The notes below the pieces were generated by a model, which was not told the origin of the DNA, did not search any database, and was given only the letters and a program-made list of their open reading frames with translations. A stretch of DNA of 64,000 bases from positions 28,514,501 through 28,578,500 of the forward strand of contig JBANSL010000001.1 of assembly GCA_037127255.1 (NCBI GenBank), given 5' to 3'. This stretch comes from Persicaria tinctoria. Its lineage: Eukaryota; Streptophyta; Magnoliopsida; Caryophyllales; Polygonaceae. The translations under genes were made by a program, and so were the position numbers. Numbering within the stretch: position 1 is the first letter of the stretch; every line of letters starts with the position of its first letter. Of this stretch, positions 21,858 through 32,945 are shown piece after piece.

Positions 21858-22422
21858 TCTATATCAATTAATAATACTAAAGGAGAAGTCGCCTACGCCA
21901 TGTGGCGGCTTCTCCTTTAATATAGGTTGTTTTGTTAACCGAATAAATATTTTTTATATTTAAATAATTATTATTTATTATAAATCAAATTAACTTTTTG
22001 AATAAGTAATTAATTAATTCTTTTTTTCATCTAAATCTTAACCGATTGATTATCTTTTTAATTTACTTTCTTAATAAAAATATATAATCTTTTGTAGTTT
22101 TGATTCATGTGATAATATATAAATAAGGATTAGATCCATTTAATAAATTAATTTGTTATAATTTGATGTATATATTTACTTTAATCAATTATTCTCATAT
22201 ATATGTGTGTGTGTGTGCAGTATAATATATCGCCAGTTAATAATAAGTCAGGTAATAAATTACTTTATTACATTTATGAATAAAAATAATTAGTTTATTT
22301 TAGTTTAGTTGTGAAAGATAATAGATTTTGGAACTGATAATATATTACTACCTCCGTTCGGAAAAACTTGACACTTTACTATTCATGCACGCTTTTTTAA
22401 GAGATAAAAACTATATAAAATA
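21858..22422 (+). mobile_element. Helitron 5' end, plus strand
   Basis: 'TAATAATACTAAAGGAGAAG' and the palindrome AAAGGAGAAGTCGCC...GGCGGCTTCTCCTTT (about 21879-21919) match the 5' end of the Helitron at 4621-7004. The exact TC start is uncertain (21853 or 21858). No separate 3' end was found. It may share the end at 25273 or be truncated by the next Helitron. A CTCCGTTCGG MITE start at about 22352 sits inside it. Confidence 0.5.
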
Positions 22423-25273
22423 TCTAGTTATAATACTAAAGGAGAAGTCGCCTAAGACATGTGGTGACTTCTCCTTTAAAGTAGGATTTTTTTGTTAGAA
22501 AATTAATTTAGATTATTAATTTAAAGTAGGATTTTTAAGTTAGAAATTATTGTTTGGATATAGGTTCTCCTTTAAAGTAGGACTTTTTAGTTAGAAAATT
22601 AATTTAAAGTATTAATTTAAAGTAGGATTTTTTAGTTTGAAAATTATTGTTTGGATATGCCATATATTTACTAATTAAAAAAAAGATATGGTGCGTATAT
22701 ATATTGTTTGGAGGTTTGGATATGCCGATATATTTGCTAAAAAAGCAAAAAAATATGTGCCATATTATAATTGCACGTAGATATATCCTATAATCGTATA
22801 ATTGCATACAAAGATCCGTATATATGTTAATGTCAGGTCCTATAATTGCATGAACAAAGATATGCCGTAATGGATATGCCGATAAAATTGCATGCAGGTA
22901 TATATAATTGCAACCGACCAAAAAAAATAATGAAGTATCATCTAGATAATAATTAAAACCGACTCCAAAACCAAATCCACATGATCGATGAATAATTCCA
23001 TGAAGATATACTCTAATTTACATCTAAATATCTAAATAATAATTAAAAGATGATGATCCGTATATATCCTATAACTAAAACCAAATATACATATGATGAG
23101 CCGTAATTGTCCAACTAAAAGATACGGAACAGATAAAATCAAATCCAACTATTTTGCAATATTCGAAATAAAAGATATGTCTTATATCTCTTCTATATAT
23201 ATTGAGTTAGTAATCTCATGATATTTCTTATGAAAAGCTTTTTTTCAACTGAGCTGGATTAGATTGTCAACAATGACAAATAATAAAGGTAAGGTGCCTT
23301 GAGAAGAATAATAGAAAGGTTCGAAAAAAAAGTAGTTAAATATTTAATTTATGCGTTTGTGTGGATTTATTTTGATTTAATTGAGTTCAATCTATTGATC
23401 TCATGTTTGTGTGTTATTGGAGAAATACATTTATACTCATCCCATTGTTATGATTTAGTTGGTATTATAAAAATCAAAATTTGTTGATGACAGTGCATAT
23501 TTGTGCATCTCATTGCTACGTGATACTTTCATCTTTCAAAATTTGGAGGTATTTGACCTTATTTGTTGTATCACCGAGTAAATGTGTAGAGCTGTTATTA
23601 TGTATCATCTCCAGGATGCTCATCAACACAAAATTGACTTAAAAATATAAGAAGAAATGATATATGCACAATTCAATCGATTGATTTGTTTAATGATAAG
23701 CTTCGTCGACATGTTGCGGCTTATCTTTAAAATAAGTTTTTTGAGTTAGAAAATTAATTTAAAGTATGATTTTTAAGTTAGAAAATTAATTACAAATTTA
23801 ATTAATTTCTGATAATCCAATTAAAAATTTTATTCTTTGGATATACCATAAATATATTTGATAAAAAAACATGGCATATATATATAATATATATATTGTT
23901 TAAATGTTTGGATATGCCGATATATTTGCTAAAAAAATAACTAAAACCAAATTCACGTGATAAAGTTATAATTGCATGCAGATAAATCTAAATAACAACT
24001 AAACGATGATCTGCATATATCCTAATAACTAAAAGCTTTAGATTGAATATAGAAAAATAAAATAGAACAATTATTTTTTATGAAAACTTTTAAAAAAAAG
24101 AAACAATAAATGGTTTAGAAAATATATTAAAGATTAGGTATCAATAGGTAATATACCATGTAGTTAGTATTGAAGAAATCTCCACCTGGTCAAAATAAAT
24201 TATAGGTACAAATCTGCATGAAAAGATTATAAATTCATAATCGACCCAAATATAGGCATTTTAAGTTGGTTATCCGTGTGGTGCTTTCTTCTTTAATATA
24301 GGCATTTTAAGTTGGTTATTCATAAATAAATAAATAAAAGTTTTTAAATGTTTAGATTGTAACGATTTTTTTTTCCTTCTCATTTTTCTCCAACTGGTTA
24401 TATTTGTTTAATTGAATAGAAAAAATAATCAATTGCAATATTTTAAATTCATTTTAACAACTTTGTATGGATTTGTCTCAGAGAGATGTGACCACTTCTC
24501 TCAGATATCCTTAATGTAACCGAATTCAATAAGAGAGAATTGAAAAAAAAAATTAGTAGTATTTAATTAGATTTCAATTGTATAAACTAAAATGGGGATT
24601 TTTTTTAAAAAAAAATAGGTTTTGAGTGGTTTTTATTTAGATGATAAGATATTTTTAGTTTTCAAATGTATTTTTAATCAATTATCCATATAACTATTTA
24701 ATTAGATATATATTAATTAATCCATTTTTTTTAGGTTTCTTTCAATAGTAAAAGATCTCCTAAATCATAACTAACCCAATCAAATTTCCAACAAATATTC
24801 TTTTATATTTCAAATTCGAACCAATAGATCGATATGTAAGTAACTAACTAATCTCTTCCAAATCATGAATCTTCTACAACAATCTAAATCAATAATATCG
24901 ATAACACCTATCCAAAATTTCTACAACCCTATTTCATTGTGATATATATTCTCTATCTCTTTCATAACTTCAGGATAAAACACAATTTCGCTTTATACTT
25001 TTCAGTTCAAATTAATATTTGCGATTTTTTATTTCTTTCTTATTTAAACTATACTTTGCTTCACACATATTTAGTGTTTTCAACTGTATTTTGATCTATC
25101 GCTTTGTATTCAATGTTTCTGTTTGATCATAATATCTTCTTTATGATCTATTTATTTCAATATTATATTATTTAATGATGTATGGTAGTAGTTATAAAAT
25201 AAGGTTCAATTATAAATAGTATATTAATATTAATATTTAAAAAGAACCGCACAAGGTGCGGGTACTAAACTAG
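22423..25273 (+). mobile_element. Complete non-autonomous Helitron (plus)
   Basis: Begins TCTAGTTATAATACTAAAGG with the 5' palindrome (22436-22476) and ends with the hairpin CCGCAC-loop-GTGCGG followed by TACTAAACTAG at 25273. The flanks are A (22422) and T (25274). Length is 2,851 bp. The interior is AT-rich, with repeated 'TAATTTAAAGTAGGATTTTT' and 'GGATATGCC' stretches near 22500-22740 and 23740-23930. No Rep/helicase or other gene is visible. Confidence 0.8.
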
Positions 25274-26035
25274 TAGCTAATTATAAGGAAGCTCTCTCCT
25301 ACCTGGTTCCCTTGCGAAGCCGTGATCCAAATAGACACCACTACACAACGTGTCTTATATAACATAGTATACTACTAGAAAGTTTCTCTTACATTTAATC
25401 TGCATTTGGGTAATTTTTCCAAAGACATTATTAAAGGATGCATGGATGGACAAAATAACAACATAATCCGGGCTCTGAAATTTTTCTAAACCATATTTTG
25501 ACAAACCTGAGCTGTTTGTTGGAATACTCTGTCAACAGGAGCGACTCCGCGCTAGTGTGACCAAAACTCCTCGTACACAGTCCATGTAGCTTCAGAGAAA
25601 CTACATGAGGAGCACCAAAAGAAGCTGAGCTCGATTCAGCGAGCGACAGCGTTTTAATAGTAAGGAGATTATCCAAAGAGAGAACAGAACTAAGATAAAA
25701 ACACAATTTATTTCCTCAAACAAAATTTTACTCCCAAAAATAATAGCAATGTTCCTCTGTTGAGAGAGGTCACCTACACAAATACCTTGTTCCCCTTTTA
25801 AACATATTGTTTTACAAAACATCGACCACCCTAATTCACTTGCCCAATTGTACAAAGAGAGATTCTCCATGTAAAGATCAACCCACACAAAAGGTTGAGC
25901 TAAACCAAACCAGCAATCGATTATACTAATAGGGGAAAATGTACAGCTTTGAAGAGTCGAGGACTTACAGCAGCAAATCCACTAACTTGAGCTATTGGTA
26001 GCCGATCCCTTCAGAAGGGTTGAAACCGAGTCAGA
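25274..26035. other. Spacer downstream of the small minus-strand gene
   Basis: Moderate base composition. Two overlapping minus-strand frames of about 90 codons exist (25431-25706, 25601-25888), but neither has a domain I recognise. It may hold the 3' UTR or further exons of the candidate gene to its right. Otherwise nothing is seen. Confidence 0.3.
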
Positions 26036-26145
26036 TTTGTAAGCGCAAGCATCGTGTTTACCTGGTTCCGAGAAGGAGAAGTACACAAGAACTTTCCCTT
26101 GGATGGTTTTCAAATGAACCCGATTCACCGTGAGCTTCATGGATT

Positions 26146-26622
26146 TCATTCCATCCATGTTTTTGCGACTCTTGTTTTCACCATAGCTGGGGCTCGAGGA
26201 ACCCGCAGGTAGTTTTTCCTCAAAAGAGGGTTTAGGGCCCTTTCCGGGGTGTTCGATGTAATGAGACCCCTACTGGTTTTTTGTCCTAGGCATTAATAGC
26301 AAACAAAGATGGAGGCAGACAGTTAGTATAGTGAAATAAATTAGATACGGAGTATATAAGAGGAAGGTGAGAAGCGAAGATTGAGAAGATTAATCCAAGT
26401 CCACAAATCCAGATTTATATTGCAATCAGAGTAGAGAGAATCTTTGAGAGCATGAAGAAGGAGCCGAAAACGAAATGCTCCCCAAAACCCCATACCTTTA
26501 GGCCTGCCAGCAGCCCCTCCATCGCCCGGCCACCACGAGGCACTCGACCACAAGGCGAGACACCATCTCAACTCTTCGGCTTTCGATTTCATGGCTATCA
26601 TCTCTTCGACCTCCGATCTCAC
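26146..26622 (-). CDS. Candidate small two-exon gene, unknown function
   Basis: Exon 1 is 26622-26496 (ATG, then a donor AAAG|GTATGG). Exon 2 is 26285-26146 (acceptor CCTAG|GACAAA, stop TGA). Joined they give 88 codons in frame, with an acidic start ('MRSEVEEMIAMKSKAEEL'), a Trp-rich middle and a basic C-terminus ('LRVPRAPAMVKTRVAKTWME'). No known family comes to mind. In exon 2 a second frame is also open and looks protein-like: it contains 'MKLTVNRVHLKTIQGKVLVY' and runs to a stop near 25998. Either frame could be the real one, or the locus may be a gene relic. It lies 300 bp downstream of the oxidoreductase on the same strand. Confidence 0.35.
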
Positions 26623-26921
26623 TATCCATGGAGATCATCCAAATCTCGAAAGTGTACTAAAAATTTGAGTTTAGATCTTCATAAGCCTGTGTACTAAAAA
26701 TTTCATCGATTTTTTTTTTCAGCCCTTCCTAGGTAGCGAAAAACCTGGCTGCAACTACTCTCAACTCCTGCCATTGAGAACAAGTCTATAAATAAGCTAT
26801 ATAGACCCAAACAATCTTACTGTGTTACAAAGATGATAGCAAGGTTGCTGTGTTTTCACTCTAGTACAGTAGTATGTCTAAAGTTCAGAATATCATGCCC
26901 TGATCATAGGAAGACAAACTC

Positions 26922-29900
26922 TTAATTCAAAGTTTCTTCCAGTACTTCAGAGAGTGCAACGAATCGGCCTTGTTCTATTGACACTTGCGCAGCGACACCC
27001 ATTGCAACCGAAACCAGCCCATCGGTCAAATCAACTTCTGGAGCTAGTGCACCTCTTGTTCTGATGGCGTGCAGGAAGTTGAGGTGTTCTATGTAGCTTG
27101 ACCCATGGTGCAAACCGTCATACCTGACAAAGTAACAGCAATTCTTACAACCATAAATGAATTTGCACTGCATATTACATTTATAGTCACATGATGGCCC
27201 CTAGATTCTCTCATATTTATAGTCTCATGTTGCAAAAACGGTCCTCTTTACTCCCCATCACATAATGGTCCCAAATCTTTAATCCTCCACGGGTGGTGGT
27301 TTCATGATAGCGCCTACCCTTCATTTTTATCCTAAGAGGCTTAACTATATCAGATGAGAAACTGACAGAACAAACTTTATAACATTTTTAATAAGCTTGA
27401 CCTCTGATAGTACAAAATAGTATTATTATGATCACTGAGAGATTACCCATGAAAATTGAGGGTGATAGCTCTCTTCCTACTTATTGGGTGCCAAGGTAAA
27501 AGGGATAGGATCTTACTTTATCCGTTCATCTATGGTTTTAATAGTTTCTACGCCCTCTCTTCCTACTTCTCGGGAACCATACCTCACAATGCTTTCTGGC
27601 ACAAATGCTTCACCCTGTTCAGGTTAAAATTTGGTGCATCCAATTGTTCATCAATGGGTTAACAAACTTAACATGAAAGGTTTTTAACGCAAAATAATTG
27701 AAGGATTTAGTTGTGTATCACCTTTCCAATATCACCAACAACAGATATTTCCTGCTCATTTTTACTACCCTCGGCAAACATGCAAAGATCGAGCATGCCT
27801 CGTGAACCATTGTCAAACTCGATTATAACATAAGCATTATCAATGATATCAGGCACCTACGCATCATATAAATGTAAGATATCAAAATCTAGACCATAAA
27901 GTTACAAAAGTAAGACATTTCAATATCACGTATAGTATGAACAATCCTCACAAAACATGCTTATACAGGAAGCGAGATAAATAAAAGAAAGAGAAACAAA
28001 TAATTGATAGCAGTAATTTTCTAGAGAGATAACCAACATGGGGGACTTCTGATAGGTTGAGTTTTTATGGGTTATTGATAATTGTAGACGGAAAAACTTA
28101 TATTGGACGGCAAAATAAGTATCATCACTTAATTTATAAACAAACACAGTGGACTTTAGCAAGCAAAAGATTACCTTTCCATCATAAACCTCGTCCTTGT
28201 GGTTTACATCCATAGCTCCAGAAGCCGTCACACGAACCGGATTTGCACCCGCAAACAGCCTCATCAGATCGAAAAAGTGGCAGCACTTCTCCACCAGGGT
28301 ACCTCCCGTGTTAACATTAAACCGGTTCCAATTTTTCACCTAAATCCATCAACATAAATGAAGACCAGATGTCCAGATCTGGGACCAAAAGGACATCAAG
28401 CAAAATCACTACCTTGACCAAGAATGGAAATCTATGTTCTCGAATCGCCACCATTCTAATGGGTCCTAGTTTCCCACCCTTAACTATTTCTATCAGCTTT
28501 GCAACAGGTGGCATGTATCTGTACTCTAATCCAACTTGCACCAGAACGCTTGGTCTTTTTCTTGCAGCTTCTACCACCTAAATGGAAAGATGCAGATAAC
28601 TCAACAGCAATGTATGCATAAAGGTTCATGAAAAACAATACCATGACATACTATGTAAGCACAAATAATGGTTCTAGCTGTCCTTTATCAGAGGAATACA
28701 GCAAAGAATTTGTAACTATTCTTGAAAAATATTATCAACTAAACATTAAAATCCTCTAATCTCTCCCCATGAGGAAACGGAGACGAGTTCAGTATCTGTT
28801 ATAGTAGTATATTATCTAATCAATCACTCAAATCATACATCAAGGGTGCTGGCAGCACTCTGCAATCATATACGTGGAGTGTTGCAAACTATAGGTGCAA
28901 CGTCCACCATGAAAGATATGGCGCATAACCTTACGAGTTACAACACTCGTAAAAATAGAAGACAAATACACCATTTGCTACATCATAAAATGAAGAAGAT
29001 CAATTATTGACTATTGAGATGTAACTTAAAAGCATGCAATACCATATGTTCTATTGACATGGATTGAGCTAATGTAAACCAAACCTAATGAAATGATAAA
29101 TTATTGTTAGAATTCTTGGAATTTCATCCAAACTGTATGTTCCTTTTAGCAAAATGTGGGTACTCCTGAGTCCTGTCAGACAAAAATTATGATGCCGCAT
29201 TTGTTTCCATTAGAGACCATACTCCCTCATCTTTTCTTCATTAAATTTTCTACTGGACTTAGACTGGTTTCTTGTGCAGCATGTTGGATCATAAAACTCA
29301 ACGCCATCCTAATGTTTCTAAAGATTTCAATCACTCACCAACCAATTCTGCAATTCAAACTGACAGCAGACCCGATTCCAAATTCAAAAAAGAAAAGTGA
29401 AAAAAGGCATGGAGATTGATGTACCTCTTTGCAATGAGCAACAGTAGTACAAAGGGGCTTCTCAACAAGAACATGATGGGGCTTAGGATGGGCAATAATA
29501 TCCATCAAAATCTCATAATGGGTCATGTTTGGAGATGAAACAATCACAACGTCACACATTCCACTATCCAGCATCTCCCCATGCCCTGCAAATACCTAGC
29601 ACCCCCGACATTGAATCACTTATTTTCACAAAACTATCAAAATCACAGCAATTAGAGACAGTGGCTTTAGGAATTTCTTAAAATTGAAAATCCCGTAAAT
29701 TGGGGTATGAGAAACGATCAAACAAGGTTCGGCTATGTAAACATTCACCTTGAGAGGCCAATTGAAGGAATCAGCCAACTCCACGGCAGATTGCTGGGAA
29801 GGACGGTGAGGGTCGGCGATGCAAACAACGGCTACACCTTCATGCCGGAGATGGTAGAGATTGAGAAGATGTTCTCTCCCCATCATACCAACTCCTACGA

Positions 29901-29934
29901 TTCCATACTTGACTGCTACTTCCTTCTCCGCCAT
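26922..29934 (-). CDS. Gfo/Idh/MocA-family NAD(P)-dependent oxidoreductase
   Basis: Seven exons on minus: 29934-29749, 29595-29425, 28577-28413, 28339-28175, 27856-27722, 27614-27517, 27123-26922, all with GT-AG borders, giving 373 residues. The N-terminus has the Rossmann signature '[15 protein letters not shown]' (GxGxxG, about residues 10-17). Residues 107-109 are the family's 'EKP' motif, whose lysine helps bind nicotinamide and substrate, and '[18 protein letters not shown]' carries the conserved histidine and aspartate of the C-terminal domain. Members oxidise or reduce sugars, inositols or related polyols. The substrate here cannot be told, and no targeting peptide is evident, so it is probably cytosolic. 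Exons 1-5 are all multiples of three. The ORF is unbroken and the length typical, so it is likely functional. A conserved single-copy type in plants (inference). Confidence 0.93.
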
Positions 29935-30567
29935 GGAACTGTTTAACAGAGCTTTCTTTTTCAATCAACCAATCAGTATAAAAATTAGCCTACTTTCTTC
30001 CATGGATCTGACAGTACGTAGCGAAAATTAGGGGAATTTGGCGAACAGAAACTTGCGCAGAGAAACCCTGTGAATGACAACCAATTCACGGAAGAGGGAA
30101 AGGAGGGATTGAGTATACAAGAGGAAGTGTAACCATTCCGGGATGGTTCACTCGTTCGAATCCGTAATGTCCGCTATTTATTTACCAATTCAAGGAAGTG
30201 GGCGAGGATAAACATTCATAATTGATATAAGTCCATGGACTCTGCTTTGAACTCACCCAACAACAACAAAATTGGACTCTGCTTTGACCTTGTGCAATTT
30301 TCATTTTTTTGGGGGAAAATAATACGGAGTATTGAAATTTGAAAATTAGAAAAAAAGAAATACAATATAAAAATGAAATTAAAATTTAAAATTTTTAAAA
30401 GAGCATAAACAAAATTTATAATTATAAATAATCTTGACTTATAAAATTATAAATATGTGTATAACATAAATATAAAAATGCTATAAATGTTTTAAAACTT
30501 AAATTCTAGTTAATCCTTCATATTAACATACACTCCAATTTAATTATATTCTATACTAAAAATATTA
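29935..30567. other. Oxidoreductase 5' flank
   Basis: Holds the 5' UTR and promoter region of the minus-strand oxidoreductase, then AT-rich spacer to the MITE at 30568. No clear TATA box could be chosen. Confidence 0.4.
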
Positions 30568-31177
30568 CTCCCTCCGTCCAAGAATAAATGGCCTTTTAGG
30601 CTCATGCACACTAATTAAGGAACCTATTTTGCATCTTAAATCTCATCATTATTATTAAAGGTTAAAATAGTAATTGAAAGATCAAGGGTTTTCTTTAAAT
30701 TTTCAAAGAGTTTTAGGCTCTGTTTGGATTCCAATTGTTTATGTTTATAAACATAAACACTTTTAAAGTGTTTGGGTCACACAATTTTCAGTGCTTTTGA
30801 AGTAACGTAAATTTAAAATAAAATACATCGTAAATTGTGTAAGTCAATTAAATTCAATTTAAAATATAATTATCAACTTTATACAATAATTTGAGATAAA
30901 TTGACCCAATTTATAACGAATTTATTTAAAAATTTACGTTATTTAAAATACAGTTTAAATGTATGAGCCAAACACTTTCAAAGTGTTTATGTTTATAAAC
31001 ACTTTCAATGTGTTTATAAACATAAACACTTGGGAATCCAAACATACCCTTATTTAATTTTAACAAGTAAAAAAGTTAGTAATTTTAGATATAATAATTA
31101 CATATACATCTAAAAGACCATGTATTTTTGACAGAATTTCAAGGTCTAAAAGGCCATGTATTATTGGGCGGAGGGAG
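30568..31177. mobile_element. Stowaway-like MITE (CTCCCTCCGTCC ends)
   Basis: Inverted ends CTCCCTCCGTCC(AAGAATAAATGGCC) at 30568 and GGCCATGTATTATTGGGCGG AGGGAG ending 31177, flanked by TA on each side (30566-30567, 31178-31179), the Tc1/mariner target signature. 610 bp in total; 273 bp after removing the nested MITE at 30716-31049 and one TTA copy. Non-coding. Confidence 0.88.
30716..31049. mobile_element. Tourist-like MITE nested in the Stowaway-like MITE
   Basis: 334 bp with inverted ends GGCTCTGTTTGGATTCC and the complement of GGGTATGTTTGGATTCC, flanked by TTA on both sides (30713-30715, 31050-31052). The inside is strongly palindromic around 'TTTATGTTTATAAACATAAA' near each end. Confidence 0.88.
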
Positions 31178-31489
31178 TATTGATTTCAACTTAATATACT
31201 CTTTTTTTTTAATTTTGAAAATGAAAGTGATTCAATATGACTCGGAGTCTTATGTAAAAAAAAAACTAAGTTGGTTAAAAGTTAATAGAGAAAATCAAAT
31301 CGGGGAAAAAAATAAAATACGAAAGACACTAGCAAATAACATCATATTTAAAAAAAAAAAATGAATGTGATCTAAATATTGTTGTTTGTTAACAAGATAA
31401 AAAAGAAGTCAAACTTGTCTTAAAATTCAACGAGTTAAACTATGAAATACATTTTATCCATAACTAGTGGTACTAACTCAATTAATGAT

Positions 31490-32167
31490 GTAATATGTGG
31501 AATCTGGAGAGCACGAAATGTGCAACTCTTTGAAGGAAAAGACACGAATGCAGAGTATGGGATGAAAGCTGGAGAATGGCAGAGAGAAGGGCCAGATTAG
31601 AGGGAATACAGGGGAACAAAAGAGCATCTCAAGTAGCGGAGCCGAGGACTCGGTGGACGGTTCCGCCGAGGGGATTTATTAAGCTAAACTGCGATGCGTC
31701 GATTGCAAAGGATAGAAGAACTGGTGTCGGTGTGGTTGCACGGAATGAAAATGGGGAGCTGTGCTTTGCAGCTGCGAGGACAATTGGATGCGCGTCGACA
31801 CCGAGTGAGGCGGAGGCAGAGGCCATCGTCTTCGCTGTGCAGTTAGCGGTGAGGGAAGGAGTCACACACATTGTTGTTGAGAGTGACTGTTTGGAAGCAA
31901 TAGGCTGCCTGCAAAGAAGTTCAAAGGCACGATCAGCTAAGGGAAATGTGTTGATGCGGGCTATGGAAATGGCGAGAGGGGTGCAGGCTTGTAGCTGGAG
32001 ATATGTACGAAGAGTAGGAAATCAAGCAGCTCACCTTTTGGCTTCTATTCGGCCGGAAGACACTTTATTTGACTTTAGTGATTCATTTACAAATTCAAGA
32101 CTTACCAATGTATTGTTGGAGGATTTGGCAATTTCTAATTAATGAAATATGGGTTTATAAAAAAAAA
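31490..32167 (+). mobile_element. 5'-truncated LINE with intact TSD
   Basis: A LINE 3' end bounded by the duplication AACTCAATTAATGAT (31475-31489 and 32168-32182), with an A-run (about 32159-32169) at its 3' end. It begins inside the region between RT and RNase H ('ICGIWRARNVQLFEGK'). Unusually clean borders for a short copy. Confidence 0.92.
31576..32142 (+). CDS. LINE RNase H-type domain (RVT_3), open frame
   Basis: 188 codons from an internal methionine, without stops, forming the C-terminal RNase H of a plant LINE: 'FIKLNCDASIAKD' (first Asp), 'TPSEAEAEAIVFAV' (Glu), 'VVESDCLEAI' (Asp) and 'VRRVGNQAAHLLA' near the end. In the parent element it degrades the RNA strand of the RNA-DNA hybrid. 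The ATG is only an internal Met of a truncated insertion, so production of a protein is doubtful, although plant genomes do contain many stand-alone genes of this domain. Confidence 0.8.
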   Translation: MAERRARLEGIQGNKRASQVAEPRTRWTVPPRGFIKLNCDASIAKDRRTGVGVVARNENGELCFAAARTIGCASTPSEAEAEAIVFAVQLAVREGVTHIVVESDCLEAIGCLQRSSKARSAKGNVLMRAMEMARGVQACSWRYVRRVGNQAAHLLASIRPEDTLFDFSDSFTNSRLTNVLLEDLAISN

Positions 32168-32182
32168 AACTCAATTAATGAT

Positions 32183-32945
32183 AGGTTCTAAAGGAATTAC
32201 ACTTATAACTCATTTATAGGGTAAGTTTTAAAGGCGTATTTTCATATGATAGCAACGAATTCGTTTAAGATGAAATGCAATACATAGAGAAAATGACAAC
32301 AAATAAAGACAACTATATGTGCAACCTAATTGACTTATTCAAAGATTGGGTCAAACTATCTTATTATTATAATCGCATGTTTGTCGAATATTGGCTTTAT
32401 TAGATTATCAGAAATGTAATTAATCTAGTTTTTTTTTTTTTGTTTTTTTTATACATGCGAGAATTTGGAGGTGTCAACCAAAGTTGTACCACCACTCAAG
32501 AGCGTCTCTACGGACGAGAGTTTGAAACTATAAATCATAATTCCACGATGGCGAGCTGGACTTCAAGGTCAGATGAGTGGGTCGATCGGTTAATCTAGGT
32601 AAACCTATCTCAAAAGTAACTATTCAAAGATTAATATTATTCACATATTAAAAAAAAAAACCACATTTAATCAAACAAATAAAAATCGAAATGAATAAAT
32701 AAATAGAATAGTGTAGATCTCCCTCATTGTAAAGCTAAACTGAATTTATAGAGCGTTGGACCTATTTACTTGGACGATTGATCCACCGCTGCCGAATCCC
32801 ACCCATCATCTGCCATGGACGTTCATTCCCGTCTTCCATAATTTTTCCCTCTCCTCTCCCTCTCCGCTTCCGTTCATTCCTTTCTCGCTGCCCTAATTTC
32901 CCTCCTCTCCTCCATCCTCCATCCTCCGTCGCCGAAACCATTATC
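32183..32945. other. CCCH gene upstream region and 5' UTR
   Basis: AT-rich to about 32740, then a pyrimidine-rich 5' UTR (CTCCTCTCCCTCTCCGCTTC style) directly upstream of the start codon at 32946. No other gene is seen. Confidence 0.5.

Noticed and set aside
22604..23487. Short frames (62-105 codons) inside the Helitron
   Set aside because: AT-rich chance frames rich in Ile/Tyr/Lys, with no domain and no Rep/helicase motifs.
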